NCBI GenBank assembly: GCA_947095585.1
Contig: OX352762.1
Coordinates: 44,070,018-44,134,017 of the forward strand
Direction of reading: 5' to 3'
DNA from: Nephrocerus scutellatus
Lineage: Eukaryota; Arthropoda; Insecta; Diptera; Pipunculidae
DNA length: 64,000 nucleotides
Shown: piece by piece, positions 1-12,780 of the stretch
How positions within the stretch are numbered: the stretch's first letter is position 1
How the letters are laid out: each line of letters opens with the position of its first letter
The notes under the pieces: model-generated
Told to the model about the DNA's origin: nothing
Database searches by the model: none
What the model saw: only the letters and a program-made list of their open reading frames with translations
Program-made: the position numbers and the translations under genes

Positions 1-3000
1 TCATATTTCATATTTCATATTTCATATTTCATATTTCATATTTCATATTTCATATTTCATATTTCATATTTCATATTTCATATTTCATATTTCATATTTC
101 ATATTTCATATTTCATATTTCATATTTCATATTTCATATTTCATATTTCATATTTCATATTTCATATTTCATATTTCATATTTCATATTTCATATTTCAT
201 ATTTCATATTTCATATTTCATATTTCATATTTCATATTTCATATTTCATATTTCATATTTCATATTTCATATTCATATTTCATATTTCATATTTCATATT
301 TCATATTTCTAATTTCATATTTCATATTTCATATTTCATATTTCATATTTCATATTTCATATTTCATATTTCATATTTCATATTTCATATTTCATATTTC
401 ATATTTCATATTTCATATTTCATATTTCATATTTCATATTTCATATTTCATATTTCATATTTCATATTTCATATTTCATATTTCATATTTCATATTTCAT
501 ATTTCATATTTCATATTTCATATTTCATATTTCATATTTCATATTTCATATTTCATATTTCATATTTCATATTTCATATTTCATATTTCATATTTCATAT
601 TTCATATTTCATATTTCATATTTCATATTTCATATTTCATATTTCATATTTCATATTTCATATTTCATATTTCATATTTCATATTTCATATTTCATATTT
701 CATATTTCATATTTCATATTTCATATTTCATATTTCATATTTCATATTTCATATTTCATATTTCATATTTCATATTTCATATTTCATATTTCATATTTCA
801 TATTTCATATTTCATATTTCATATTTCATATTTCATATTTCATATTTCATATTTCATATTTCATATTTCATATTTCATATTTCATATTTCATATTTCATA
901 TTTCATATTTCATATTTCATATTTCATATTTCATATTTCATATTTCATATTTCATATTTCATATTTCATATTTCATATTTCATATTTCATATTTCATATT
1001 TCATATTTCATATTTCATATTTCATATTTCATATTTCATATTTCATATTTCATATTTCATATTCATATTCCATATTCCATATTTCATATTTCATATTTCA
1101 TATTTCATATTTCATATTTCATATTTCATATTTCATATTTCATATTTCATATTTCATATTTCATATTTCATATTTCATACTCATACTTCATATTTCATAT
1201 TTCATATTCATATTCATATTTCATATTTCATATTTCATTTTCATATTTCATATTTCATATTTCATATTTCATATTTCATATTTCATATTTCATATTTCAT
1301 ATTTCATATTTCATATTTCATATTTCATATTTCATATTTCATATTTCATATTTCATATTTCATATTTCATATTTCATATTTCATATTTCATATTTCATAT
1401 TTCATATTTCATATTTCATATTTCATATTTCATATTTCATATTTCATATTTCATATTTCATATTTCATATTTCATATTTCATATTTCATATTTCATATTT
1501 CATATTTCATATTTCATATTTCATATTTCATATTTCATATTTCATATTTCATATTTCATATTTCATATTTCATATTTCATATTTCATATTTCATATTTCA
1601 TATTTCATATTTCATATTTCATATTTCATATTTCATATTTCATATTTCATATTTCATATTTCCTATTTCATATTTCATATTCATATTTCATATTTCATAT
1701 TTCATATTTCATATTTCATATTTCATATTTCATATTTCATATTTCATATTTCATATTTCATATTTCATATTTCATATTCATATTTCATATTTCATATTTC
1801 ATATTTCATATTTCATATTTCATATTTCATATTTCATATTTCATATTTCATATTCATATTTCATATTTCATATTTCATATTTCATATTTCATATTTCATA
1901 TTTCATATTCATATTTCATATTTCATATTTCATATTTCATATTTCATATTTCATATTTCATATTTCATATTTCATATTTCATATTTCATATTTCATATTT
2001 CATATTTCATATTTCATATTTCATATTTCATATTTCATATTTCATATTTCATATTTCATATTTCATATTTCATATTTCATATTTCATATTTCATATTTCA
2101 TATTTCATATTTCATATTTCATATTTCATATTTCATATTTCATATTTCATATTCATATTTCATATTTCATATTTCATATTTCATATTTCATATTTCATAT
2201 TTCATATTTCATATTTCATATTTCATATTTCATATTTCATATTTCATATTTCATATTTCATATTTCATATTTCATATTTCATATTTCATATTTCATATTT
2301 CATATTTCATATTTCATATTTCATATTTCATATTTCATATTTCATATTTCATATTTCATATTTCATATTTCATATTTCATATTTCATATTTCATATTTCA
2401 TATTTCATATTCATATTTCATATTTCATATTTCATATTTCATATTTCATATTTCATATTTCATATTTCATATTTCATATTTCATATTTCATATTTCATAT
2501 TTAATATTTCATATTTCATATTTCATATTTCATATTTCATATTTCATATTTCATATTTCATATTTCATATTTCATATTTCATATTTCATATTTCATATTT
2601 CATATTTCATATTTCATATTTCATATTTCATATTTCATATTTCATATTTCATATTTCATATTTCATATTTCATATTTCATATTTCATATTTCATATTTCA
2701 TATTTCATATTTCATATTTCATATTTCATATTTCATATTTCATATTTCATATTTCATATTTCATATTTCATATTTCATATTTCATATTTCATATTTCATA
2801 TTTCATATTTCATATTTCATATTTCATATTTCATATTTCATATTTCATATTTCATATTTCATATTTCATATTTCATATTTCATATTTCATATTTCATATT
2901 TCATATTTCATATTTCATATTTCATATTTCATATTTCATATTTCATATTTCATATTTCATATTTCATATTTCATATTTCATATTTCATATTTCATATTTC

Positions 3001-4107
3001 ATATTTCATATTTCATATTTCATATTTCATATTTCATATTTCATATTTCATATTTCATATTTCATATTTCATATTTCATATTTCATATTTCATATTTCAT
3101 ATTTCATATTTCATATTTCATATTTCATATTTCATATTTCATATTTCATATTTCATATTTCATATTTCATATTTCATATTTCATATTTCATATTTCATAT
3201 TTCATATTTCATATTTCATATTTCATATTTCATATTTCATATTTCATATTTCATATTTCATATTTCATATTTCATATTTCATATTTCATATTTCATATTT
3301 CATATTTCATATTTCATATTTCATATTTCATATTTCATATTTTCATATTTCATATTTCATATTTTCATATTTCATATTTCATATTTCATATTTCATATTT
3401 CATATTTCATATTTCATATTCATATTTCATATTTCATATTTCATATTTCATATTTCATATTTCATATTTCATATTTCATATTTCATATTTCATATTTCAT
3501 ATTTCATATTTCATATTTCATATTTCATATTTCATATTTCATATTTCATATTTCATATTTCATATTTCATATTTCATATTTCATATTTCATATTTCATAT
3601 TTCATATTTCATATTTCATATTTCATATTTCATATTTCATATTTCATATTTCATATTTCATATTTCATATTTCATATTTCATATTTCATATTTCATATTC
3701 ATATTTCATATTTCATATTTCATATTTCATATTTCATATTTCATATTTCATATTTCATATTTCATATTTCATATTTCATATTTCATATTTCATATTCATA
3801 TTTCATATTTCATATTTCATATTTCATATTTCATATTTCATATTTCATATTTCATATTTCATATTTCATATTTCATATTTCATATTTCATATTTCATATT
3901 TCATATTTCATATTTCATATTTCATATTTCATATTTCATATTTCATATTTCATATTTCATATTTCATATTTCATATTTCATATTTCATATTTCATATTTC
4001 ATATTTCATATTTCATATTTCATATTTCATATTTCATATTTCATATTTCATATTTCATATTTCATATTTCATATTTCATATTTCATATTTCATATTTATA
4101 TATTTTA
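1..4107. repeat. (CATATTT)n heptamer satellite
   Basis: An almost uninterrupted tandem array of the 7-bp unit CATATTT (AAATATG on the other strand), close to 585 units, that runs off the left edge of the window. Variants are scattered and few: units shortened to CATATT (near 272, 1062, 1680, 1774, 1852, 3418), single substitutions, and a slightly messier patch at 1060-1240. It stops at about 4107, where it abuts a 5'-truncated non-LTR retrotransposon. There is no gene in it. Simple 7-bp satellites are known from fly heterochromatin; whether this one is centromeric, telomeric or interstitial cannot be told here. Confidence 0.97.
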
Positions 4108-6602
4108 TAGCTCATTTGATTGGTCAACCTGTTTTTCCAGCAATAATGCTGATGAAGCATCACAACTTATCACGTCAACCATTTTCCTAGGAATGAAAAT
4201 TGCATTCCTTCTTCATTTAAAAAGAAAAATACTAATAAAAATAATTGGTTTAACGAACATTGCAGGTCAGCAGTCGCGTGTAAAAAAGCAGCTCATTTGG
4301 ACTGCGTTAATTGCACTTCTGAAGAAATCCTTGTAAAGTTTCGAATAGCTAGAAAAAGATCAAACGCTATATTGAAAAGGTCCAAAATAATATATGACCT
4401 TAAGATTCGAGATAGCATGCGAAAAATTTTGGATTCTGATTCAAACAGTCGAAGCTTTTGGTCGTTTGCTGCATTGGTTAAAAGAAACTTTGCAGACAAT
4501 ACTTCGTCTATTCCTTCTTTATTTCATAATGGTATTCATTATAGAACTGATATTGAGAGAGCTAATCTCTTAGCTTCTCATTTTGCTGTTGCGTCTACCC
4601 TTCCTTTAACTAACCAAAGCCCTCCAATTCACCCGAATCTAGGCCCAGGTATGTCTAAAATCTATTTCATGAAACGGGTTTTTCAAAGATTCTTAAAGAA
4701 CTTGACCCCAATAAAGCGACTGGCCCCGACGGTATTCCGCCATTAGTATTGAAAAGATGTCATCATACTTTGCAAAACCGCTTAGCAAATTGTTTCATCT
4801 CTCAATGAAGTCAAGTGTTTTTCCATCAATTTGGAAAATAGCAAATATTCAACCCGTTCCGAAAAAAGGTGATAACTTCCGTCCTATTGCTTTGTTGTCG
4901 GTTCTATCGAATGTAATGGAATCTATCGTTAATTTCAGACTAATGAACTATCTGGATTCGAATGTTCTTTTATCTGATGTGCAGTATGGACTACGTAAAA
5001 ATCGCTCTTCAGGTGAACTAATGACGTGCATGACTCATTGTTTAGAGCGAAGCATTGAAAACCTAGGTGAAACAAGCGTTGTTTCCTTAGATATTTCTAA
5101 AGCTTTTGATAGAGTTTGGCTTGATTGTCTTATTAATAAGATTCGTGCACTGAACTTACAGTCCGCTCTCATTACATGGATTGAGAATTATTTATGGAAA
5201 CGTAAAATAAAAATTGTATTAAATGGTATATCTTCAGCTTCACATGGTATCAATGCTGGCGTGCCTCAAGGGTCATCCTTGTCGCCCACGCTCTTCTTGA
5301 TATATATCAACGACCTGTTGTCTTCTACAACCTGTGCTGATGATACAACACTATCGGCTTCCATTGAGTTTGTCAGTCAAAAAGATTGCAATTCTCGCTT
5401 GAATGGTTCGCGTGAATTAATGAATTTGACTATTCTGTCGAATATTCAAGTCATTCTCGATTGGGGCATTTCTAATTGAGTAGAATTTAACCCAAATAAA
5501 TTCCTCTCTTGTCTTTTTTCTCAAAAGACAATTCAACATTACGTTTCACCTGTTATTAATGGTGCCCCTATTGCGAGATCAGATTCACTTAAGTTGTTAG
5601 GTTTAAAAGTATCAAGTGATCTTTCCTGGAAGGAACATATTTATGAAATATCAAAAGGAGCTAGCCAATGTTCCTGTGATATCCATTCTTTTGCTGATGA
5701 TACAACACTATCGGCTTCCATTGAGTTTGTCAGTCAAAAAGATTGCAATTCTCGCTTGAATGGTTCGCGTGAATTAATGAATTTGACTATTCTGTCGAAT
5801 ATTCAAGTCATTCTCGATTGGGGCATTTCTAATAGAGTAGAATTTAACCCAAATAAATTCCTCTCTTGTCTTTTTTCTCAAAAGACAATTCAACATTACG
5901 TTTCACCTGTTATTAATGGTGCCCCTATTGCGAGATCAGATTCACTTAAGTTGTTAGGTTTAAAAGTATCAAGTGATCTTTCCTGGAAGGAACATATTTA
6001 TGAAATATCAAAAGGAGCTAGCCAATGTTTGGGCTTCATAAGACGTTGTAACTTCTACTTCACTCCCTCTGAAGTATTAAGATTATATAAACCTTATGTT
6101 AGATCAATTTTAGAATTTAATTCATATGTGTGGAGTGGGCCTCCGAGTTGGCATTTGGTTAACTTGATGGAATTCAGAATAGAGTTATCCGTTTGATAAA
6201 CGATGTTACCATTACTTCGTCTCTTGATACTTTAGAGCACAGACGAAATGAAGGAGCATTATCTGTTTTCTACAAATTTTACAACGGTAGATGATATTTA
6301 GAAACCCGTTCTCTAGTTCCAGGTCTTTTTGTCAGTAACGTAAACACTCGTTTAAGGTTCAATCAACATAGATTTGCCTTAAAACTTTTTTATGTAGAAC
6401 CCAACACTTTAAATCCTCCTTTTTCCCGAGAGTCTCTTCGATGTGGAATCAATTGTTCGAGCCCGTGTTTCCCGAATCTTATAATCTGCAGGCCTTCAAA
6501 TTAGCCGTTAACAACTTCCTGAAGGATGATGGATGAAGTATTTATAAGTTGTTTATTAATATAAAATATATATTTAAAAAAAAAAACAAAACAAAAAAAA
6601 TT
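4108..6602 (+). pseudogene. Jockey/CR1-type non-LTR retrotransposon, copy A (5'-truncated RT)
   Basis: Reverse-transcriptase half of a non-LTR element, aligned by eye with copy B at 10730-12830. It begins inside the endonuclease-RT linker exactly where the satellite ends, so endonuclease is missing. Visible RT motifs are FRPIALLSVLSNVMES (from about 4878), DISKAFDRVW, GVPQGSSLSP and the catalytic FADD, followed by thumb sequence (KLLGLKVSSDLSWKEHI). The frame is broken: frameshifts near 4670-4750, an in-frame TGA at 5477, and decay after 6190. A 357-bp stretch around the catalytic motif is duplicated in tandem. The 3' UTR starts near 6540 and is split by another repeat (6603-6895). Clade assignment within the endonuclease-type non-LTR group is my inference from motif style. 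Confidence 0.85.
5336..6030 (+). repeat. 357-bp tandem duplication inside RT of copy A
   Basis: The segment starting GCTGATGATACAACACTATC at 5336 recurs at 5693, a period of 357 bp, so the catalytic Asp-Asp motif and thumb are present twice in a row. The first repeat carries a stop (TTGAG at 5476) where the second reads AGAG. The first repeat lacks a short stretch encoding the residues just before FADD, while the second keeps it (SFADDTTLSAS). Copy B at 11960-12330 has the segment once, so the duplication arose in copy A. Confidence 0.9.
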
Positions 6603-6895
6603 GTTTATCAGGGGGGCTCTCATACAAATATTTTACAAAATTTACCCGATTTTCTTTAAATTTTGTACACATGTGTGTCTTCGATGGAAAACACTTTTTG
6701 TAAAAATCGCTACATCGCATCAGATCACGGCAAAGTCTGAGCTCTGTGCTTTGTGAGCAGCGCTGTTCGCTGCCGCTGCGTCATTTCGTGAATGATTTTG
6801 CCACAAGACGAGCACGCAGTGTGTGTGTGTGTGTGTATCTCCGATTAGAGAATTTACAAGAAAAATTTTAATTTTTATGGGTTGTTTTTTTTAAA
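6603..6895 (-). mobile_element. Minisatellite-bearing non-autonomous element, partial copy 0
   Basis: Reverse-complement match to 26655-26925. Read on the minus strand it starts with a CAACCCATAAAAATTAAAA end, then TAAATTCTCTAATCGGAGATACACAC running into a (CA)n run, a GC-rich block (GCGGCAGCGAACAGCGCTGC) and about one unit of the ~118-bp minisatellite with GATACACATGTGTA-like sequence. It interrupts the 3' UTR of non-LTR copy A, whose two halves lie at about 6541-6602 and 6896 onward. No coding capacity. Confidence 0.75.
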
Positions 6896-7390
6896 TTATT
6901 TTTATAATTTTTTTTGGTCAAGGTTTTTTGTAGTTTTCCCTGACCATGATCCATTGTTGAAAGCATTTGGACTCGCGTCGTTTTAGTTTCGTGTTCGTTT
7001 TTTTTTCGCAATGCTTTTTGAATGAATCAGAGAGAATTCTGAGAAAATAAATTGAAACCGGCTACAAACGAGAGGAATGTGATATATTGTTAATCATGTT
7101 TGTAGTTTTCCCTGACCATGATCCATTGTTGAAAGCATTTGGACTCGCGTCGTTTTAGTTTCATGTTCGTTTTTTTTTCGCAATGCTTTTTGAATGAATC
7201 AGAGAGAATTCTGAGAAAATAAATTGAAACCGGCTACAAACGAGAGGAATGTGATATATTGTTAATCACATTCCTTCGATTTTTATTTTATTTTGAATTT
7301 CAATAAAGGGCTTAGCCAAACTTATTGCCGTGACGCAAGTCATTTAGGGAGTCCTCCCTTGGCAATAAGTCTCCATATAAAAAAAAAAAT
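6896..7390 (+). other. 3' UTR of non-LTR copy A, partly duplicated
   Basis: Matches the 3' UTR of copy B (12900-13190). The stretch from TTGTAGTTTTCCCTGACC is present twice (6928 and 7100, period 172 bp); only the second reaches the element's 3' end. The end folds on paper into GGAATGTGAT/ATCACATTCC (about 7246-7274), then an outer stem 7321-7329/7360-7368 enclosing two small hairpins, followed by an A-rich tail. The first repeat stops inside the first hairpin. Confidence 0.85.
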
Positions 7391-8107
7391 ATTTCATATT
7401 TTTTAGGTTGTGAATGAGTGTAGTAGTATCGAAACCGAATCATTTCCATTTTAGGAAATTGTTGAAGAACCGAAAAACCCATTTTAAAATTAATTTAATT
7501 AATATATTAATCTGTTTCTTTGGTTTAAATAACGGTTGTTTGATTTACCATTTTGATAAAAACAAATTTAAAACTTTGAAATTTAATGAGAAAACCTATT
7601 TTATGTTTTGGATATGATACCTTTTGAAGCAACTGAATGGAACTATCTGATTTTGATGCACCAACCAGTGGAAGTGCAACATTTTGCGGCAATCCGATCT
7701 CATAAAAGTTTAAATTTTAAAACACGCTAATTAAAAAAAATAACATTTAATTTAAAAATTTAAGTTCAAAAAAATAAATAATAACATAATAATAAACAAG
7801 TAATGTTTAAGTAATAAAAAAAATCTTAGTAAAATTAAATGAACAATAAATAAAGAATTGTTACACTTTGATTCAATCAGTATTTGTGTATGAACTTTAC
7901 TATAGGAAAAGTAACGATTTGGTTCAAACTAGTTTAAATATAGGAAACGTTTTGTTTTGATGCAATGATTTACTGGAATAGGTTTAATTTTGATCCAATC
8001 GCTATTTTTATGTTGTACATTTGAAAGGGAAGTATTCTGTTTTATTACATTCAGAATGCGAAAAAATGTATAGATTTTGTAATACAATAACATGACATCA
8101 TTAGGTA
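7391..8107. other. AT-rich stretch with nothing recognised
   Basis: About 700 bp of AT-rich sequence. The longest ORF (7414-7617, 67 codons, very Asn/Lys/Phe-rich) looks like chance translation of AT-rich DNA. I see no family motif, terminal repeat or tandem structure here. Confidence 0.6.
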
Positions 8108-9556
8108 AAAAAACAACCCATAAAAATTAAAATTGTTCATCTAAATTCTCTAATCGCAGAAATTGATATGGGAGCCCCTCGATCCTGTGTCATTTTTAAT
8201 TTTTTTTATTTTTTTATTGTATGAGAAAATAATCGAAAGATGTCAAATTTGAAAATGCTCAGATCATTTTATTCTAAGCACTTAGAGCACGCTCATACTC
8301 TGAGCAAATAAGAAACACGAGCATTTTTCTTGAAAACTCTTTGACTGCTCTGAACTAATTTATGAAAACGCCAAATGACAGAATATTGTGAAAACTTGTT
8401 GTTCTATCTCTAAGTTGATATCGACAACAAAAAACGACATTAATAAAAATACAATTCAGTAAATAAGTAAGTTTAATTAAGCATAAAACATTTATGTGTC
8501 GTTTCATTTGCTGGGTTAATTTGTGCGTGAGCTAAGATTTCTCTCTCTCTCCACCACCAAAACCAAGCAGCGCAGCCGACTGCGCAGCACACACCGCACA
8601 CAGTCATTAAAGTACGACGGTATCTGATGCCACTTATGATATTTAAAAAAATGTATAAGGGGCTTGCGGCCGAACCCGGCGCAAAATTTTAGAAAAAGTA
8701 TTGTTTATTTGAAAAAAAAAAATGGGGTAATTTTTATTTTAAATTTGTATGGGAGCCCCACGAACCCGGGGCCCGATTACTTCCAAATTTTAAAAGAAAC
8801 TATTGTCACCGGAAGTACACATGTGTACAAAATTTCAGGAAAATCGGACTTTTGGAAGAGCGTTAAAAATTGATAATTAAAAAAAAATTGTATGGGAGCC
8901 CCCCGACCCCGGGGCACAATCGCTTCAAAAGTTTTACTTAAAGTTTTATCCATCGGAGATACACATGCGTATAAAATTTGAAGAAAATCGGGAACTTTTT
9001 TCATAAAATTTGTATGGGTGCCCTCTTGACCCAGCGGCCCGATCTCTCCAAAAATTTTACAAAAAGTGTTTTCCATCGGAGATACACATTTGTATAACAT
9101 TTTAAGAAAATCTGGTAAATTTTTTATAAGATTTGTATGGCCCCGGGGCCCGATCACTTCCAGATTTTTACAAAAAGTGTTTTTCATTGGAGATAGACAT
9201 GTGTATAAAATTTGAAGAAAATCTTTTCATAAAATTTGTATGGGTGCCCCCCGACCTCGGGGCCCGATCACTTCCAAATTTTTAAGAAAAGTGATTTCCA
9301 TTGGAGATACACATGTGTTTAAAATTTTAAGAAAATCGGGTACTTTTTGTAAAATATTTGTATGGGAGCCCCCCGACCCCGCGGCCCGAGGGTCCCCAAA
9401 TTTTAATAAAAAGTGTTGTCATGGGAGATTCACATGTTTGCAAAATTTCAATAAAATCGGGCTATGGGAAGTGGGTTAAAAATTGATCAGAAAATATGAC
9501 CAGCCAGCCACCCAGCCTCGTGCACGCGAAGTTAATATAGAGAATTTAAAAATGCA
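8108..9556 (+). mobile_element. Minisatellite-bearing non-autonomous element, copy 1
   Basis: Begins with the family's left end (AACAACCCATAAAAATTAAAATT, then TAAATTCTCTAATCG) and ends with the family's right end (GCGAAGTTAATATAGAGAATTTAAAAA). Left and right ends share an inverted core, TAAATTCTCTA versus TAGAGAATTTA. Inside are a GC-rich patch (8560-8610, CGCAGCCGACTGCGCAGC) and a ~118-bp minisatellite from 8690 to 9480. Roughly 8180-8520 is unrelated-looking AT-rich filler. No ORF of note. The layout (subterminal inverted repeat, internal tandem repeats, no coding) recalls DINE-1/Helentron-type elements of flies, but that is analogy, not a sequence match. Confidence 0.7.
8690..9480 (+). repeat. 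~118-bp minisatellite array in copy 1
   Basis: About six to seven diverged units of roughly 110-130 bp. Each unit carries, in order, TTGTATGGGAGCCCC, a C/G palindromic box like GACCCCGGGGCCCGAT, an A/T-rich spacer, and CATCGGAGATACACATGTG followed by TATAAAATTTGAAGAAAATC. The GATACACATG-type boxes fall near 8815, 8955, 9074, 9190, 9299 and 9422. The GC-rich palindromic box is conspicuous against the AT-rich background. Confidence 0.85.
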
Positions 9557-9943
9557 AAAAAATGGAAATATGTCGGTTTTGATTCTACTACACACAATTT
9601 ATTTGTATATATGTATATTTGTGCCTAACTAGCTCTGAAACGCCTTGACCAATTTCAACCTAGCTCTGCTTGATAAAGAAAGCTATCCACTTTCTTAACA
9701 AGATCAAATTGGACTTTTATACAAGTATTTATTTAAGTTGAATTTTTTGGAAAGCCTATCGGCTCACTGATTTTTCGTGACTCTTTCGTTTGTAAGGCCT
9801 GGTACTACAAGCGAATTCGTTGCGATTTTCTGTTGGGCTGTTGTCTTTTAAAAAAATCTTTTTATTCTTGTAATTTTAATTTGTTTTTATTTTAATTTAT
9901 TTAACACATTTTTTCGAGTATTTCGTTATTTTTACATTGTGAA
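9557..9943 (+). other. Probable 5' UTR and flank of non-LTR copy B
   Basis: Between the right end of minisatellite element copy 1 and the first ATG of the copy B ORF. No ORF1 is visible upstream. A phrase at 9630-9660 (CTCTGAAACGCCTTGACCAATTT) resembles Helitron subterminal sequence seen at 15680, but is too short to call. The true 5' end of copy B cannot be placed because copy A is truncated. Confidence 0.45.
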
Positions 9944-12780
9944 ATGAATTCTGATTTTGAAATTCATTTCACTAATATAAGCGGCTTTAAGGGTAATTTT
10001 AACTCCATCGTAGCGCATCTTCACGCGAATAAACCTGCGGTTCTTAGTTTATGTGAAACGCAGGTTTCTTTTATGGGTACCCCTAATGATTTTCAATATC
10101 CGGGGTATTCTCGAGTCGACTGTTTGGTTCCGCATCGAGGGGTTGTTCTCTTTATTAGAGATGATATATGTTTTAGTGTTCCTAATTTTAATATTCCAAA
10201 CAGTAATCCCATGTTCAATACGATATGGATTGAAATTGTAATTTCAAACCATTCGATATTTATTTGTTCCCTTTATCGTAGTCCTAATTTGTCACCTGAT
10301 GACACTATTATTGAATTTGATTATTTATCGGAAACAATTGACAAGATTTACGAATCCTCACCAACTTCAGAATTAGTAGTCTTGGGAGATTTTAATGTCC
10401 ATAATGATTCTTGGTTGACATATTCGAATGGTAGAGATCGATCAGGTGAATCCGCAGAACTATTTTCAGATACCAATCTTCTAACACAACTCGTCGATAA
10501 GCCAACTAGATATCCCGATACAACTGGTCAATCACCTCACCTATTAGATTTATTTCTAACTTCTATGCCAGATAAATATTCAATTGATTTATCTGCTCCA
10601 TTAGGTCTTTCCGACCACGCTCTGGTATTAGCCAAATTTTCAATAACCCCAACCATTGTAGAGTCAACAAGTAAAAGGCTACTCTGGCACTTCAAAAATG
10701 ATAACTGGGAGCTCATGAATCAATTTTTTAGCTTATTTGATTGGTCAACCTGCTTTTCCAACAATAATGCTGATGAAGCATCTCAACTGATCACGTCAAC
10801 CATTCTGCTAGGAATGAAAAATTTCATTCCTTACTCCTTTAAGAAAAGCAATATTCGTAAGAATAAGTGGTTTAATGATAACTGCAGGTCAGCAGTCGCG
10901 AGTAAAAAATCAGCCAATTTGGACTACGTTAATTGCCCATTCGTAGAAAACCTTGTTAAATTAGAATAGAGAAATAGAGCTAACGCTATAATTAAGAGGT
11001 CCAAAATAATAAATGACCAAAAGATTCGAGATAGCATGCGGAAAATTTTAGATTATAATTTAAACATTAAAAGCTTTTGGTCATTTGCAGCAATGGTTAA
11101 AAGAAACTTTGCAGACAATACTTTGTCTATTCCTTCTTTATTTCATAATGGTATTCATTATAGAACTGATATTGAGAGAGCTAATATCTTAGCTTCTCAT
11201 GCTGGTGCGTCTACCCTTCCTTTAACTAACCAAAGTCCACCAATTCTCCCGAATGTACGCCCAGGTATGTCTTCAATTTATTTCCGTCGTCCGGTTGTTT
11301 CCCAAATTCTTAAAGAACTTGACCCCAATAAAGCAAGTGGACCCGATGGTATTCAACCATTATTATTGAAAAGATGTCATCATACTTTGGCAAAACTGCT
11401 TAGCAAATTGTTTTATCTCTCAATGAAGACAGGTGTTTTTCCGTCAATTTGGAAAATAGCTAATATTCAACCCGTCCCGAAAAAAGGTGAAAATCTGCAC
11501 CTACTAACTACCGCCCTATTGCTCTGTTGTCAGTTTTATCAAAAGTAATGGAATCTATCATTAATTTCAAACTAATGAGCTATCTGGACTCGAATGCTCT
11601 TTTATCCGATGTTCAGTATTGATTTCGAAAAAATCGACCTTCAGGTGAACTAATGACGTGCATGACTCATTGTTGGGAGCGAAGCATTGAAAATCTAGTC
11701 GAATCAAGCGTTGTGTCCTTGGATATTTCTAAGGCTTTTGATAGAGTTTGGCATATTTGTCTTATTAATAAGATTCGTGCGCTCAACTTACACCCCTCTC
11801 TCATTACATGGATTGAGGATTATTTATGGAACCGCAAATTAAAAGTGGTATTGAATGGTTTTTCCTCATCTTCGCATGAGATCAATGCTGGCGTTCCTCA
11901 AGGGTCATCCTTATCGCCAACATTATTCTTAATATATATCAATGACTTGTTGTCTTCAAGAACATGTGATATCCACTCATTTGCTGATGATACGACGTTA
12001 TCGGCTTCCATGGAGTTTGTCAGTCAAAAAGAATGCAATTTTCGCTTGATTGGTTCACGTGAATTAATGAGTTCGACAATTTTGTCGAAAATTCAAGTCA
12101 TTCTTGATTGGGGCAGATCTAATAGGGTGGAATTTAACCCAAATAAATTCCAGGCTTGTCTTTTTTCTCAAAAGGCAATTCAACATTACGTAGCACCAGT
12201 AATTATTGGTGCCACTATTGCGAGATCAGTTTCACTTAAGATGTTAGGTTTGAAAATTTCTAGTGAACTTTCCTGGAAGGAACATATTTATGAAATCTCA
12301 AAAAGAGCGAGCCAATGCTTGGGCTTTATAAGACGTTGTAATTTTTGCTTCAGCCCCTCTGAAATATTAAGATTATATAAATCTTATGTTAGACCAATTT
12401 TAGAATTTAATTCATTTGTGTGGGGTGGGCCTCCAAGATCGCATCTGGTTCATCTTGATGGAATTCAAAATAGAGTTATCCGTTTGAAAAACGATGTAAC
12501 CATTACTTCATCTCTTGATTCTTTGGAGCATAGACGTAATGTTGGAGCTTTATCTGTTTTCTACAAATTTTACAACGGTAGATGTTCTTCAGAAACCCGT
12601 TCTCTATTCCCAGGTCCTTTTGTCAGCAACGTTAACACTCGTTTGAGGTCTAATCAACATAGATTTGCCTTAATACCGTTCTCATGTGGAACCCAACACT
12701 TCAAATCGTCCTTTTATCCGAGAGTGACTTCGATGTGGAATCAATTATATAATCTTATAATTTACAGGCCTTCAAAATAG
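9944..12780 (+). pseudogene. Jockey/CR1-type non-LTR retrotransposon, copy B (endonuclease-RT)
   Basis: The longest copy. 9944-10969 encodes an AP-type endonuclease (341 codons) with CETQ at residues 37-40, GDFNVH at 148-153, LDLFLTS at 201-207 and SDHALV at 223-228, all placed as expected for target nicking. A single in-frame TAG (10967-10969) separates it from the RT part, which continues in the same frame at 11036; copy A has no stop at that point. The RT then suffers a short insertion near 11495-11510 that shifts frame and a TGA near 11621. 11653-12780 carries DISKAFDRVW, GVPQGSSLSPTLFLIYINDLL and SFADDTTLSAS. The element could not make an active protein as it stands. The start ATG is the first in frame with the endonuclease. 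Confidence 0.87.

Noticed and set aside
6820..6838. (GT)n run as a separate microsatellite
   Set aside because: It is the (CA)n part of the minisatellite-bearing element, also seen at 26717-26739.
8690..9480. CRISPR-like array
   Set aside because: Units are contiguous and diverged with no short identical repeats separated by unique spacers; this is an insect minisatellite.
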